DNA of 64,000 bases, from NCBI GenBank assembly GCA_937949945.1, contig CALFEQ010000020.1, positions 3,127 through 67,126 of the forward strand, given 5' to 3'. Shown piece after piece: positions 41,864-49,859 of this stretch. The translations under genes were made by a program, and so were the position numbers. How positions within the stretch are numbered: the stretch's first letter is position 1; each line of letters begins with the position of its first letter. The stretch comes from an uncultured Myxococcales bacterium. GTDB taxonomy: Bacteria > Myxococcota_A > Polyangia > Polyangiales > Polyangiaceae. Under the pieces are notes generated by a model. That model saw nothing but the letters and a program-made list of their open reading frames with translations, was not told where the DNA came from and searched no databases.

Positions 41864-43480
41864 ATGTTCGACGCGATCGCGAAAGGTTTCCGGCAGGCGA
41901 AGAACCGCCTCGCCGGGCTGACGGAGCTCACCGAGCAGAACATCGAAACCGCGCTGCGGGAGGTGCGGCTCAGCCTGCTCGAGGCGGACGTCGAGCTCGG
42001 CGTGGTCAAGGCCTTCCTCGCGCGCGTGAAGGAGAAGGCGCTCGGCGAGGTCGTTCGCATCAAGGCGAAGGGTCGCGACGGTCAGACGATGACCGTCTCG
42101 GCCGGCGATCAGTTCACGAAGATCTGTTACGACGAGCTCGTCGCCTTCATGACGGCCGAGGGCGACGCGCTGACGTTCGCCGAGAAGGGGCCGACCGGCA
42201 TCATGATGGTCGGGCTCCAGGGCTCGGGAAAGACGACGACCTGCGCGAAGCTCGCGCGCTACCTCCAGAAGGAGAAGCGCAAGCCGCTCCTCGTCGCCGC
42301 GGACATGCAGCGCCCCGCGGCCGTCGAGCAGCTCCAGGTGCTCGGCAAGAGCATCGACGTGCCGGTCTTCAACATCCCCGGCGCGTCACCGGTCGAGATT
42401 TGCGAGAAGGCCAAGGCCGAGGCGAAGAAGCTCGGCTGCGACGTCATCATCTACGACACCGCCGGCCGCCTCGCGATCGACGAGAAGCTCATGCAGGAGC
42501 TCGCCGACATCAAGGAGAAGGCGCAGCCGGAGAACATCCTGCTCGTCATCGACGCGATGATCGGTCAGGACGCGGTCAAGGTCTCGAAGGGCTTCCACGA
42601 CCGCCTCTCGCTCACGGGCGTCGTGCTCACGAAGCTCGACGGCGACGCGCGCGGCGGCGCCGCCCTCAGCGTGAAGGAGGTCACGGGCGCGCCCGTCCGC
42701 TTCGCCGGTGTCGGCGAGAGCATCGACAAGTTCGAGGAGTTCCGCCCCGAGGGCATGGCGAGCCGCGTCCTCGGCATGGGCGACGTCGTCGGCCTCATGA
42801 AGGACTTCCAGGAGGTCATCGACGAGCAGGAGGCCGCCGAGAAGGCCATGAAGCTCCTCCAGGGCGACTTCACCCTGGACGACTTCCTCGAGCAGGTCCG
42901 GATGATCCAGAGGATGGGGAGCCTCAAGGACATCGTCGGGAAGATCCCGGGGATGGATCAGCTCCCTGCCGACGTGAACCTCGACGATCGCGAGCTCGTG
43001 AAGATCGAGGCGATGATCTCGAGCTTCACGAAGTTCGAGAAGAAGGACCCCTACGCGCTCATCCGCGAGCCGTCGCGTGTCACGCGCATCGCGAAGGGAT
43101 CCGGCACGCCCGAGCAGGCGGTGAACGAGCTCGTGCAGCGCTTCCTCTTCATGAAGCAGATGATGTCGAACATGGGCGGCCTGGGCGGTCTGCTCGGCAA
43201 CCTGCCCGGCCTTCGCCAGCTCGGCGCGCTGCGGAACATGAAGAAGATGGCGTCGCAGATGGGCGGCTTCCCGGGCATGCCGGGCATGGGCTTCCCCGGC
43301 ATGGGCCTCCCCGGCATGGGCTTCCCCGGCATGGGCTTCCCGGGGATGCCGGGCATGGGCGGGGGCGGCTCACCCGGCGAGAGCCTGACGAAGATGAAGC
43401 CGCTGACGGCGGCCGAGAAGAACGCGAAGAAGGCGCAGCGCAAACGCGAGAAGGAAGCGCGCAGGAAGAGCCGGCGCTGA
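41864..43480 (+). CDS. ffh: Signal recognition particle protein Ffh
   Basis: This 538-residue GTPase delivers nascent membrane proteins to the translocon together with SRP RNA and FtsY. I start at ATG 41864 (MFDAIAKGFRQAKNRLAG), the usual N-terminus; a GTG at 41843 is also in frame. The NG domain shows GLQGSGKTTTCAKLA (G1), VAADMQRPAA, YDTAGRLAID, TKLDGDARGGAALS and GVGESIDKFEEF. The M domain has DDFLEQVRMIQRMGSLKDIV and a Met-rich region. An unusual run of FPGMGFPGM- and LPGM-type units (about residues 465-505) precedes a basic C-terminus. The Met-Gly tail is longer than in typical Ffh. Confidence 0.97.
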   Translation: MFDAIAKGFRQAKNRLAGLTELTEQNIETALREVRLSLLEADVELGVVKAFLARVKEKALGEVVRIKAKGRDGQTMTVSAGDQFTKICYDELVAFMTAEGDALTFAEKGPTGIMMVGLQGSGKTTTCAKLARYLQKEKRKPLLVAADMQRPAAVEQLQVLGKSIDVPVFNIPGASPVEICEKAKAEAKKLGCDVIIYDTAGRLAIDEKLMQELADIKEKAQPENILLVIDAMIGQDAVKVSKGFHDRLSLTGVVLTKLDGDARGGAALSVKEVTGAPVRFAGVGESIDKFEEFRPEGMASRVLGMGDVVGLMKDFQEVIDEQEAAEKAMKLLQGDFTLDDFLEQVRMIQRMGSLKDIVGKIPGMDQLPADVNLDDRELVKIEAMISSFTKFEKKDPYALIREPSRVTRIAKGSGTPEQAVNELVQRFLFMKQMMSNMGGLGGLLGNLPGLRQLGALRNMKKMASQMGGFPGMPGMGFPGMGLPGMGFPGMGFPGMPGMGGGGSPGESLTKMKPLTAAEKNAKKAQRKREKEARRKSRR

Positions 43481-43584
43481 CGCCGAGACCTCGCCAGCTC
43501 CGCGAAAATCGAAGGGCGCGAGCGCCGGGATCGCGCGGCGCTCGCAGGATGCCGCCGCCTTCGATATCGTTCATCGAGGCGGCC

Positions 43585-44439
43585 ATGCGGGGTTGGGGCG
43601 TTCTCTTTCCGGTCATGCTCACGACGGCGTGCGGGCTCGCCGTGAGCGGCACGGCGACGAGCACCGATACCGAAGGTGGCGGGCTCGTCGGCGACGCCGG
43701 GCTCGTGGACGACGCCGGCTCGGTGCCCGACGGAGGCGTGGAGCCGCCGACGATCGAGGACGGCTCCGTTCCGGCCGACGCGAATCCCGTCTCTCCGATC
43801 ACGCACGTCGGGACGTCGATTGGCACGTTCCAGAACCCGGGGCAGCAGATCACTTCGATCCCGGTCCCGCCGGACGGAACCACCTACCTCGTCGCGATCG
43901 CGACGAAGCCGTTCGTCCACGCGAGTACGGTCCTCGAAAACCCGGGGCCTTCGACGATCGTGTTCACGCTACAGCACGCGCAGTGCGGCGAACGCAATCA
44001 GACGGGCGTCGAGGTGTGGTACGCGAAACGGACGAACCCGAACGCACCGAATCCGTTGACGGTGCAGTTCCAGACGGCCTTGTCCCCTCCGGTCGAGAAC
44101 GCGGTGGTGGCGATTTCGGCCTTCAAGGGCGCGCAGTCCATCGCCCTCGGCTTCGCGAACACGAACCCCGACGCCAGTTGCGTCGACGGGGACGAGAACA
44201 ACGAAATCGCCCTGTTGCTGCCGTATCGGTGGCCGAACAGCCTCGTGTACGCCGCCGTCGCCATGCGGCAGCGCGTGCTCTCTGCCGGGGACGGAGTGTT
44301 CGTGTTCGATCAGGAGCGGTCCGGCCAGGAAGGCGCCGCCGCGGGCCTGGCGATCCTCGGAACGACGAACGACCAGTTGAACGCGAAGCTCAACGCGTCG
44401 ACGGGCTGGGCGCTCGTCGCCGTGGAGCTCCGGCCCTGA
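43585..44439 (+). CDS. Lipoprotein of unknown function
   Basis: This 284-residue protein starts at ATG 43585 (MRGWGVLFPVMLTTAC, lipobox Cys16); an in-frame ATG at 43549 would add 12 residues. An acidic, Asp/Gly-rich linker (GGGLVGDAGLVDDAGSVPDG) is followed by a beta-rich domain of about 210 residues. It contains TYLVAIATKPFVHASTVLE, GVEVWYAKRTNPNAPNPLTV, VENAVVAISAFKGAQSIALG and a final STGWALVAVELRP. The last motifs resemble beta-sandwich domains in surface proteins of this phylum. No named family is recognised. It is plus-strand between ffh and the CBM9-like gene. Confidence 0.78.
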   Translation: MRGWGVLFPVMLTTACGLAVSGTATSTDTEGGGLVGDAGLVDDAGSVPDGGVEPPTIEDGSVPADANPVSPITHVGTSIGTFQNPGQQITSIPVPPDGTTYLVAIATKPFVHASTVLENPGPSTIVFTLQHAQCGERNQTGVEVWYAKRTNPNAPNPLTVQFQTALSPPVENAVVAISAFKGAQSIALGFANTNPDASCVDGDENNEIALLLPYRWPNSLVYAAVAMRQRVLSAGDGVFVFDQERSGQEGAAAGLAILGTTNDQLNAKLNASTGWALVAVELRP

Positions 44440-44524
44440 GCGCCGATGGGGCCATCGGGCGCGACATCCGGCGCTTGCGTTCTCGGGCAGTGGAGTCTTA
44501 GATGCGGAGCCTCAAGGAGGCCCC

Positions 44525-46021
44525 GTGCGAAACCTTCTCGTCATCGCCGCGCTCGCCCTTGGCCTGCCGCTCGGTTCCGCCGCTTGTGTCGGCAGCAAGC
44601 CGCAGATCAGCGCCGAGGACAAGGAGCGGCTCAAGGCCTACATCCTCGACGCCGTCCCTCCGGACGCGAAGAAGACGGACGTCAACTTCGAGAACAAGAT
44701 CCATCTCGTCGGCTACAAGGTCGAGCCGGAGAACGCCGGCCCCGGGACACCGGTCAAGCTGACGTACTACTGGCGCTGCGACGAGCCGATCGAGGAAGGC
44801 TGGAAGCTCTTCACGCACGTACAACACGAGGGCTTCGATCGCCACGAAGGCCTCGACAACGTCGGTCCGCTCCGCGAGCTGCGCGGCAAGAGCCAGGTGC
44901 TCGGGCCCGACAAGTGGGAGCGCGGCAAGATCTACGCGGACGAGCAGAGCTTCACGATGCCGAAGGAGCTCCGCGGTCCGGACACGATCGTGTACGTCGG
45001 CATCTACAAGGGCGACGCGCGGCTCCGGACGATCAGCGGTCCGAACGACGGCGACAACCGCGCCATCGTCGCGCGCATCAAGACCGGCGTTCCGAGAAAG
45101 GACGACGGAAAGCGAGGGGCGACCGACATCCCCCAGCTCCAGGTGGGCAAGCTCGCGAAGGGCGAGACGATCGTCATCGACGGCAAGGCCGACGAAAAGG
45201 CATGGGAGGGCGCAGCGAGCACCGGCCCTTTCGTCGACGTGGGGACGGGTAGGCCCAATACCTCGTTCCCCGTGAATGGAAGCGCGAAGCTTCTCTGGGA
45301 CGACGAGCACATGTACGTGCTCCTCGAAATCAAGGACCCGGACATCGTCGGCTACTTCACGACGAAGGAAGAGCAGCCGAAGGACTGGACCGTCACCGGC
45401 CAGCCGATGACGTGGACCCGTCACACGTCGGAGATCATGATCGACCCCGACGGCGACGGCGACAACGTCGACTACTACGAGATCCAGATCAATCCGCAGA
45501 ACAAGGTCTTCAAGTCCCAGTTCGACGCGTACAACAAGCCGAAGACCGAGCCGCAAGGGCCCTTCGGCCACGAGGACTGGGACCCGAAGATGAAGTCCGC
45601 GGTCACGGTGAAGGGAACGATCGACGACCCGAGCGACAAGGACGAGGGCTACGTCGTCGAGGTCGCGATCCCGTGGAAGGCCTTCCAGAAGGGCGCCAAG
45701 CAGCTCCCGCCGAAGCCGGGCGACACGTGGCGCATGAACTTCTACGCGATGGCCAACAACGGCGGCACCGCGTGGTCGCCGATCCTCGGGCAGGGCAACT
45801 TCCACAAGGCGAGCCGCTTCGGCAGGGTGACCTGGGTGACGAAGGAATGGCTCGCCGCACGAGCCGCGGACGCGGGCGCGGCCGCCGACGGCGGCGCGGC
45901 GACCGCAGAGGGCGGCGCGAAGGACGCCGGCGCGCGCGGGGCGGCGTTCGTCGTGGACGCGGGAGCCGTGCGCGCCGCCGCCGCGCAGCCCGCGGCCGCG
46001 CGCGAAGCGGGCGCGCCCTAG
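44525..46021 (+). CDS. Lipoprotein with CBM9-like domain
   Basis: This 498-residue protein starts with a GTG at 44525, supported by AAGGAGGCCCC just upstream. The signal ends LGSAAC. Residues 45-190 form a beta-rich domain (VKLTYYWRCDEPIEEGWKLF; TIVYVGIYKGDARLRTISGP). A carbohydrate-binding family 9-like domain follows, about 215-430: VIDGKADEKAWEGAASTGPF, SAKLLWDDEHMYVLLEIKDP, SEIMIDPDGDGDNVDYYEIQ, GYVVEVAIPWKAF and DTWRMNFYAM. The C-terminal 60 residues are Ala/Gly-rich. CBM9-like domains occur in polysaccharide-binding and haem-associated proteins. A cell-surface glycan-binding role fits but is not shown. Confidence 0.85.
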   Translation: MRNLLVIAALALGLPLGSAACVGSKPQISAEDKERLKAYILDAVPPDAKKTDVNFENKIHLVGYKVEPENAGPGTPVKLTYYWRCDEPIEEGWKLFTHVQHEGFDRHEGLDNVGPLRELRGKSQVLGPDKWERGKIYADEQSFTMPKELRGPDTIVYVGIYKGDARLRTISGPNDGDNRAIVARIKTGVPRKDDGKRGATDIPQLQVGKLAKGETIVIDGKADEKAWEGAASTGPFVDVGTGRPNTSFPVNGSAKLLWDDEHMYVLLEIKDPDIVGYFTTKEEQPKDWTVTGQPMTWTRHTSEIMIDPDGDGDNVDYYEIQINPQNKVFKSQFDAYNKPKTEPQGPFGHEDWDPKMKSAVTVKGTIDDPSDKDEGYVVEVAIPWKAFQKGAKQLPPKPGDTWRMNFYAMANNGGTAWSPILGQGNFHKASRFGRVTWVTKEWLAARAADAGAAADGGAATAEGGAKDAGARGAAFVVDAGAVRAAAAQPAAAREAGAP

Positions 46022-46079
46022 ACGTCCGGCGCCTGATCGTAAGTTGTAGGTGTTTCGAGCGCTGGCGTACGATCCCGCC

Positions 46080-47201
46080 ATGCGCTCATTCGCGTTGCCC
46101 TCCCGGCGGGGAGTCGGCGCCTTCGCTTTCGTGTCCAGCGCGCTCGTGGCGACGGTCGCTGCGGCGCAGCCGGCGCAGCCGGCGCCCACGGCGCCAAGAC
46201 CCGCGCGGTCGAGCACGCAGCTCACGCTCCGTCGAGAGGGCCCGGCGGCCCCGGAGGCGGCAGCGGCGCGAGCGCGCGCGCGCAAGGGCGACTGCGCGGG
46301 AGCGCTCGCTTCCTTCGACGCCGCGCTGCGCATCACCAACGATCCGATCCTGCGGCGCGACCGCGGGCTCTGCCACGAGAAGCTCGGGCATCCGTACCCC
46401 GCGATCGACGACTACCGTGCGTACCTGACCGAGCGCCCGGACGCGCCCGACGCGGAGCAGATCCGCCAGCGGCTCGCGATCCTCGAGGGGCAAGTCGGCG
46501 TCGGCGGCGCGTCGTCGTCGGAGGCCGCGCCCGAGTCCGACGCGGACGGCGCGTCGGCCAGCGTGAGCGTGTCGATCGGCAGCGAGGGCGTGAGCACGAC
46601 GTCCTCGTCCTCGGGCATCCTCGGGCCGAAGCCCGGGGAGCCGGAACGAGACTTCGACTACTACGTCGCGCAGGAGAAGCTCCAGGACCAGGCGAACGCG
46701 TCTCCGCTCCGGTACGGCTCGGGCATCGTGCTCGGGCCTGCCTTGCACCTGCCGCGGTTCTTCCTCGGCGAGGGCGCCGACGGTACCGACGAGCTCGCGT
46801 ACGGCGTCGCGCTCGCGCTTCGGTGGTCGACCGGTCCGACGCTCTCGCTCGTGAGCGAGCTCGGCTATGGCGGCGTCGGCGAGTCGGGCGCCACGAGCTC
46901 GAAATCGGGGCCGCTCCTCATGGGCGGGCTCGAGGTGAGGCTGCCGATCTCGCGCCTCGCGGGCGATCACCTGCTCTTGCGCGGAGGCGTCGGCTACGAG
47001 CGCTACATCGTGTCGGGGACGCGCGCGGTGACGAACAACCTCCTCGGGCGCTTCGCCTTCGGGTACCGCCACGTGTTCGGTCCTTCGATCGGGCTCGAGA
47101 TCCTCGCGGACGGCGGTCCGGTGGTCGTCTTCCCGGAGAGCGGTGACTCTCGCGTCAACGCCGTGATCGGCGCCTCGACCGCATTCGTGGTCGGGTTCTG
47201 A
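46080..47201 (+). CDS. Exported protein with TPR-like N-terminus and beta-barrel-like C-terminus
   Basis: This 373-residue protein starts at ATG 46080. A signal peptide (GAFAFVSSALVATVAAAQPA) leads to a short TPR-like segment (ARKGDCAGALASFDAALRIT; LRRDRGLCHEKLGHPYPAID). A Ser/Ala-rich linker and a region of alternating polar and hydrophobic strands follow (GSGIVLGPALHLPRFFLGEG; LRWSTGPTLSLVSELGYGGV; HLLLRGGVGYERYIVSGTRA), with a terminal Phe. That looks like an outer-membrane beta-barrel domain. No family name is offered. The gene is followed by the polysaccharide polymerase gene after 52 nt. Confidence 0.75.
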   Translation: MRSFALPSRRGVGAFAFVSSALVATVAAAQPAQPAPTAPRPARSSTQLTLRREGPAAPEAAAARARARKGDCAGALASFDAALRITNDPILRRDRGLCHEKLGHPYPAIDDYRAYLTERPDAPDAEQIRQRLAILEGQVGVGGASSSEAAPESDADGASASVSVSIGSEGVSTTSSSSGILGPKPGEPERDFDYYVAQEKLQDQANASPLRYGSGIVLGPALHLPRFFLGEGADGTDELAYGVALALRWSTGPTLSLVSELGYGGVGESGATSSKSGPLLMGGLEVRLPISRLAGDHLLLRGGVGYERYIVSGTRAVTNNLLGRFAFGYRHVFGPSIGLEILADGGPVVVFPESGDSRVNAVIGASTAFVVGF

Positions 47202-47253
47202 TCGCCCCTTCGACCTCACTTGGGGCCGCCCAGGTAGTAAGCTGTCGGCGCCG

Positions 47254-49815
47254 ATGGCCTCGAGCAGAGCCGCCAGCGCCGAAGAGCTACGCGCGCGCAT
47301 CGGGCGCTGGATGCTCTTCCTCGCGATGCTCGGCAGCGCGCTCGGGCTCGGCTCGGTCCATACGCCGGTCCTCGCCACGGTCGCGGTCGTCGCCGCCATC
47401 GCCACGGGCTTGCTCTGGTGGGACGCCGAGCCGCTCGAGCCCAGGCCTGCCGCGTCGATGCTCGTGCTCGTCGCGGCGGTGCTCCTCGGCTGGACCTTCC
47501 TTCAGCTCGTTCCGCTGCCGCGCGGGCTCCTCGAGAAGATCGCGAGCGAGAACGCCGACGTCTGGGCGCGGTGCCTCTCTCCGCTCCGCGAGCCGGGGCC
47601 GGGGTTCGCGTCCATCTCGCTCGATCCCACGGCCTCGCGCGTCCAGATCCTCCGTGGCCTCACGTACCTCGTCGTGTTCGTCGGCGCGCTCCGTGTCGCG
47701 CGGCGACAGGAGGGGGTGGCGTTCCTCGAGCGTGCCATCGTCGCGTCGGCCGTCATCGTCGCGTTCGCCGCGGTGATGCACCCCGCGCTCGGCGCGCGGA
47801 AGGTCTTCGGTCTCTACGAGCCGAAGGAGACGCTCGCGTACGACATCCACAAGATCGGGCCGCTCCTCAACACGAACCACCTCGCCGCGTACCTCAACAT
47901 CGGCCTTCTGGTCGCGTTCGGTGCCGTCATCGAGCGGCGCGAGTCGCTGCCCAAGCCGCTGGCGGCGGCGATCGTGATCCTGCTCGCGCCGACGGTCGTC
48001 TGGACGCTGTCGCGAGGCGGCACCGCCTCGATGGTCTTCGGGACGCTGCTCGCGGCTCTGCTCGTGTTCGGGGCGAGGCGCACGCGGCGCTCGAAGCTCG
48101 CCGGTCCTGCCGTCGTGCTCCTGGCGGCCATCGTCGGCGGCGCGATCCTCTCCCTGTCGATCTTCGAGGACACGGCGCGGAAGTTCGTGCGCGGCGACAT
48201 GTCGAAGATCGGGATCGCGAAGAACGCGCTCGAGCTGCTCTGGAGCTCTCCGATCGTCGGCGTGGGCCGCGGCGCGTTCGAGTCGACGTTCCCGAAGTTC
48301 TGGCGGGGAACGGGGTACTGGGTCTTCACCCATCCCGAGAACGTGCTCGTCCAGTGGACGACGGAGTGGGGCCTTCCGGTCGCGCTCGCGGGCTTCGCCG
48401 CCATCGCTTGGGCGCTCCGCCCCCGCACCCCCCTCGCGCGCTCGCGCGTCCCGGCGGGGGCGTGGGCCGCGCTCGTCGCGGTCGCCGCGCACAACCTCGT
48501 CGACTTCAACTCCGAGATCCCGGCCGTCATGATCGCGCTCTCCGTCTGCGCTGCGATCGTCACCGGCGGTACGGGCGGCGGCGTGCGGGGCCCGCAGCGC
48601 GGCGGGGCGTGGGCTCGCCGGCCGAACGCGCTGGTCGTCGCGCTCGCGGTCGGGACGCTCGCCGCGATCGCGGCGACGCTGCCGTTCACGGCGCACGAGC
48701 TGTACAACGAGCAGCGAGCGTTCCGCGACGTCGGCCTCGACCGCTCGCTCTCGCGCGAGGCGTTCCACGCACGCGCGCGCGAAGTCATGCGCCGCCACCC
48801 CGCCGAGCCGTATTTCCCCTTCGTCGGCGCCGTGCGCGCCACGGTCGCGCGCGACGAGAGCCTCCTGCCGTGGGCCGGTCGCGCGCTCGAGCGCAGCCCG
48901 GTGCACGGGCGCGTCCACCTCTTGCTCGCGCGGTCGCTCTTCGTGCGAAACCCGTCGCAGGCGCGCCTCGAGTACCGGATCGCGTGCGAGCAGGACGAGC
49001 ACCTCTGCGTCGTCCAGGAGGCGTTACCGCTCGTGAACGGCTACTACGACGCGATGGAGCTCGTGCCCGAAGGCGAGCGCGGTGTCGCCGTCCTCGAGAG
49101 CCTCGCCGATCGTCTGGAGAGCCGCCTTCCGGCGACGGTCGTTCGCCTCGATCGCGAGCTGGCCGCGCGCGACCCGGCCCATCTCGATCCGGTTCGGCGC
49201 GCCGCCACCGGCGCGCTCCGCGACATCTCGAACGACGAGCCGTGGTGCTCGGGGCCGGCCCGTCAGGGATGCCTCGAGGAGGGGCTCGCCGCCGCCAGGC
49301 GCCTTCGCCTCGCCGCGCCCGAGAAATGCGACGGCCACGCGCTCGTCGCCGAGCTCCGCATCGCGACCGGTGACGTCGACGCCGGCTTCTCGGAGCTCGA
49401 CGAGACGCTCGATCGCGTGACGGAGCGCTCGGCTTGCGCCCGCCGCCTCGTCTCGCTCGCCGAGAAGACGCGCAACGCGGCGCGCCTGGACGCTGCGCTC
49501 GATCGGCTGCTGAAGCTCGGATGCGAGGCGCCGCCGGAGTGCGTCACGAACCTCGTGTTCGCCGCCGACGTCGAGAGCCGCCGCGGGAGCCATCGCCGCG
49601 CGCTGGCGTTGATGAGGAAGGCATGGGAGCGGGCGCCCGAGCGCGACGAGCTCCTCGTCGAGGTCGCCAAGAGGGCCGAGGCGCAAGGGCTGCACGGCGA
49701 AGCGCTCGACGCGTACACGAAGCTGCTCGAGCGGCATCCCGAGGATCCGCAGTGGGCCGAGGCCGTGGCGCGCGAGCGCGCGGCCGTCGCGCGAGGCGTG
49801 TTCGAGCGGCGTTGA
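47254..49815 (+). CDS. O-antigen ligase/Wzy-like polymerase with C-terminal TPRs
   Basis: This 853-residue protein has about ten hydrophobic helices in its first 480 residues (WMLFLAMLGSALGLGSVHTP; SMLVLVAAVLLGWTFLQLVP; VVLLAAIVGGAILSLSIF; ALAVGTLAAIAATLPFT). Conserved segments of the Wzy_C/O-antigen ligase region are present (LNTNHLAAYLNIGLLVAFGA; TLSRGGTASMVFGTLLAALL; VGVGRGAFESTFPKFW; HPENVLVQWTTEWGLPVALA). The C-terminal 370 residues are helical and TPR-like. It should polymerise or ligate an exported polysaccharide at the inner membrane. The convergent neighbour is a Wzc-like co-polymerase, which supports an exopolysaccharide role. Confidence 0.88.
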   Translation: MASSRAASAEELRARIGRWMLFLAMLGSALGLGSVHTPVLATVAVVAAIATGLLWWDAEPLEPRPAASMLVLVAAVLLGWTFLQLVPLPRGLLEKIASENADVWARCLSPLREPGPGFASISLDPTASRVQILRGLTYLVVFVGALRVARRQEGVAFLERAIVASAVIVAFAAVMHPALGARKVFGLYEPKETLAYDIHKIGPLLNTNHLAAYLNIGLLVAFGAVIERRESLPKPLAAAIVILLAPTVVWTLSRGGTASMVFGTLLAALLVFGARRTRRSKLAGPAVVLLAAIVGGAILSLSIFEDTARKFVRGDMSKIGIAKNALELLWSSPIVGVGRGAFESTFPKFWRGTGYWVFTHPENVLVQWTTEWGLPVALAGFAAIAWALRPRTPLARSRVPAGAWAALVAVAAHNLVDFNSEIPAVMIALSVCAAIVTGGTGGGVRGPQRGGAWARRPNALVVALAVGTLAAIAATLPFTAHELYNEQRAFRDVGLDRSLSREAFHARAREVMRRHPAEPYFPFVGAVRATVARDESLLPWAGRALERSPVHGRVHLLLARSLFVRNPSQARLEYRIACEQDEHLCVVQEALPLVNGYYDAMELVPEGERGVAVLESLADRLESRLPATVVRLDRELAARDPAHLDPVRRAATGALRDISNDEPWCSGPARQGCLEEGLAAARRLRLAAPEKCDGHALVAELRIATGDVDAGFSELDETLDRVTERSACARRLVSLAEKTRNAARLDAALDRLLKLGCEAPPECVTNLVFAADVESRRGSHRRALALMRKAWERAPERDELLVEVAKRAEAQGLHGEALDAYTKLLERHPEDPQWAEAVARERAAVARGVFERR

Positions 49816-49859
49816 GCGCGGCGCGCAGCGCGCGCTCCTCGCGCTCTTCTTCTGCGCGT

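Noticed and set aside
49816..49859. Terminator between the polymerase and the Wzc-like gene
   Set aside because: The GCGCGC-rich sequence can fold in several weak ways; no clear stem with T-tract could be defined.
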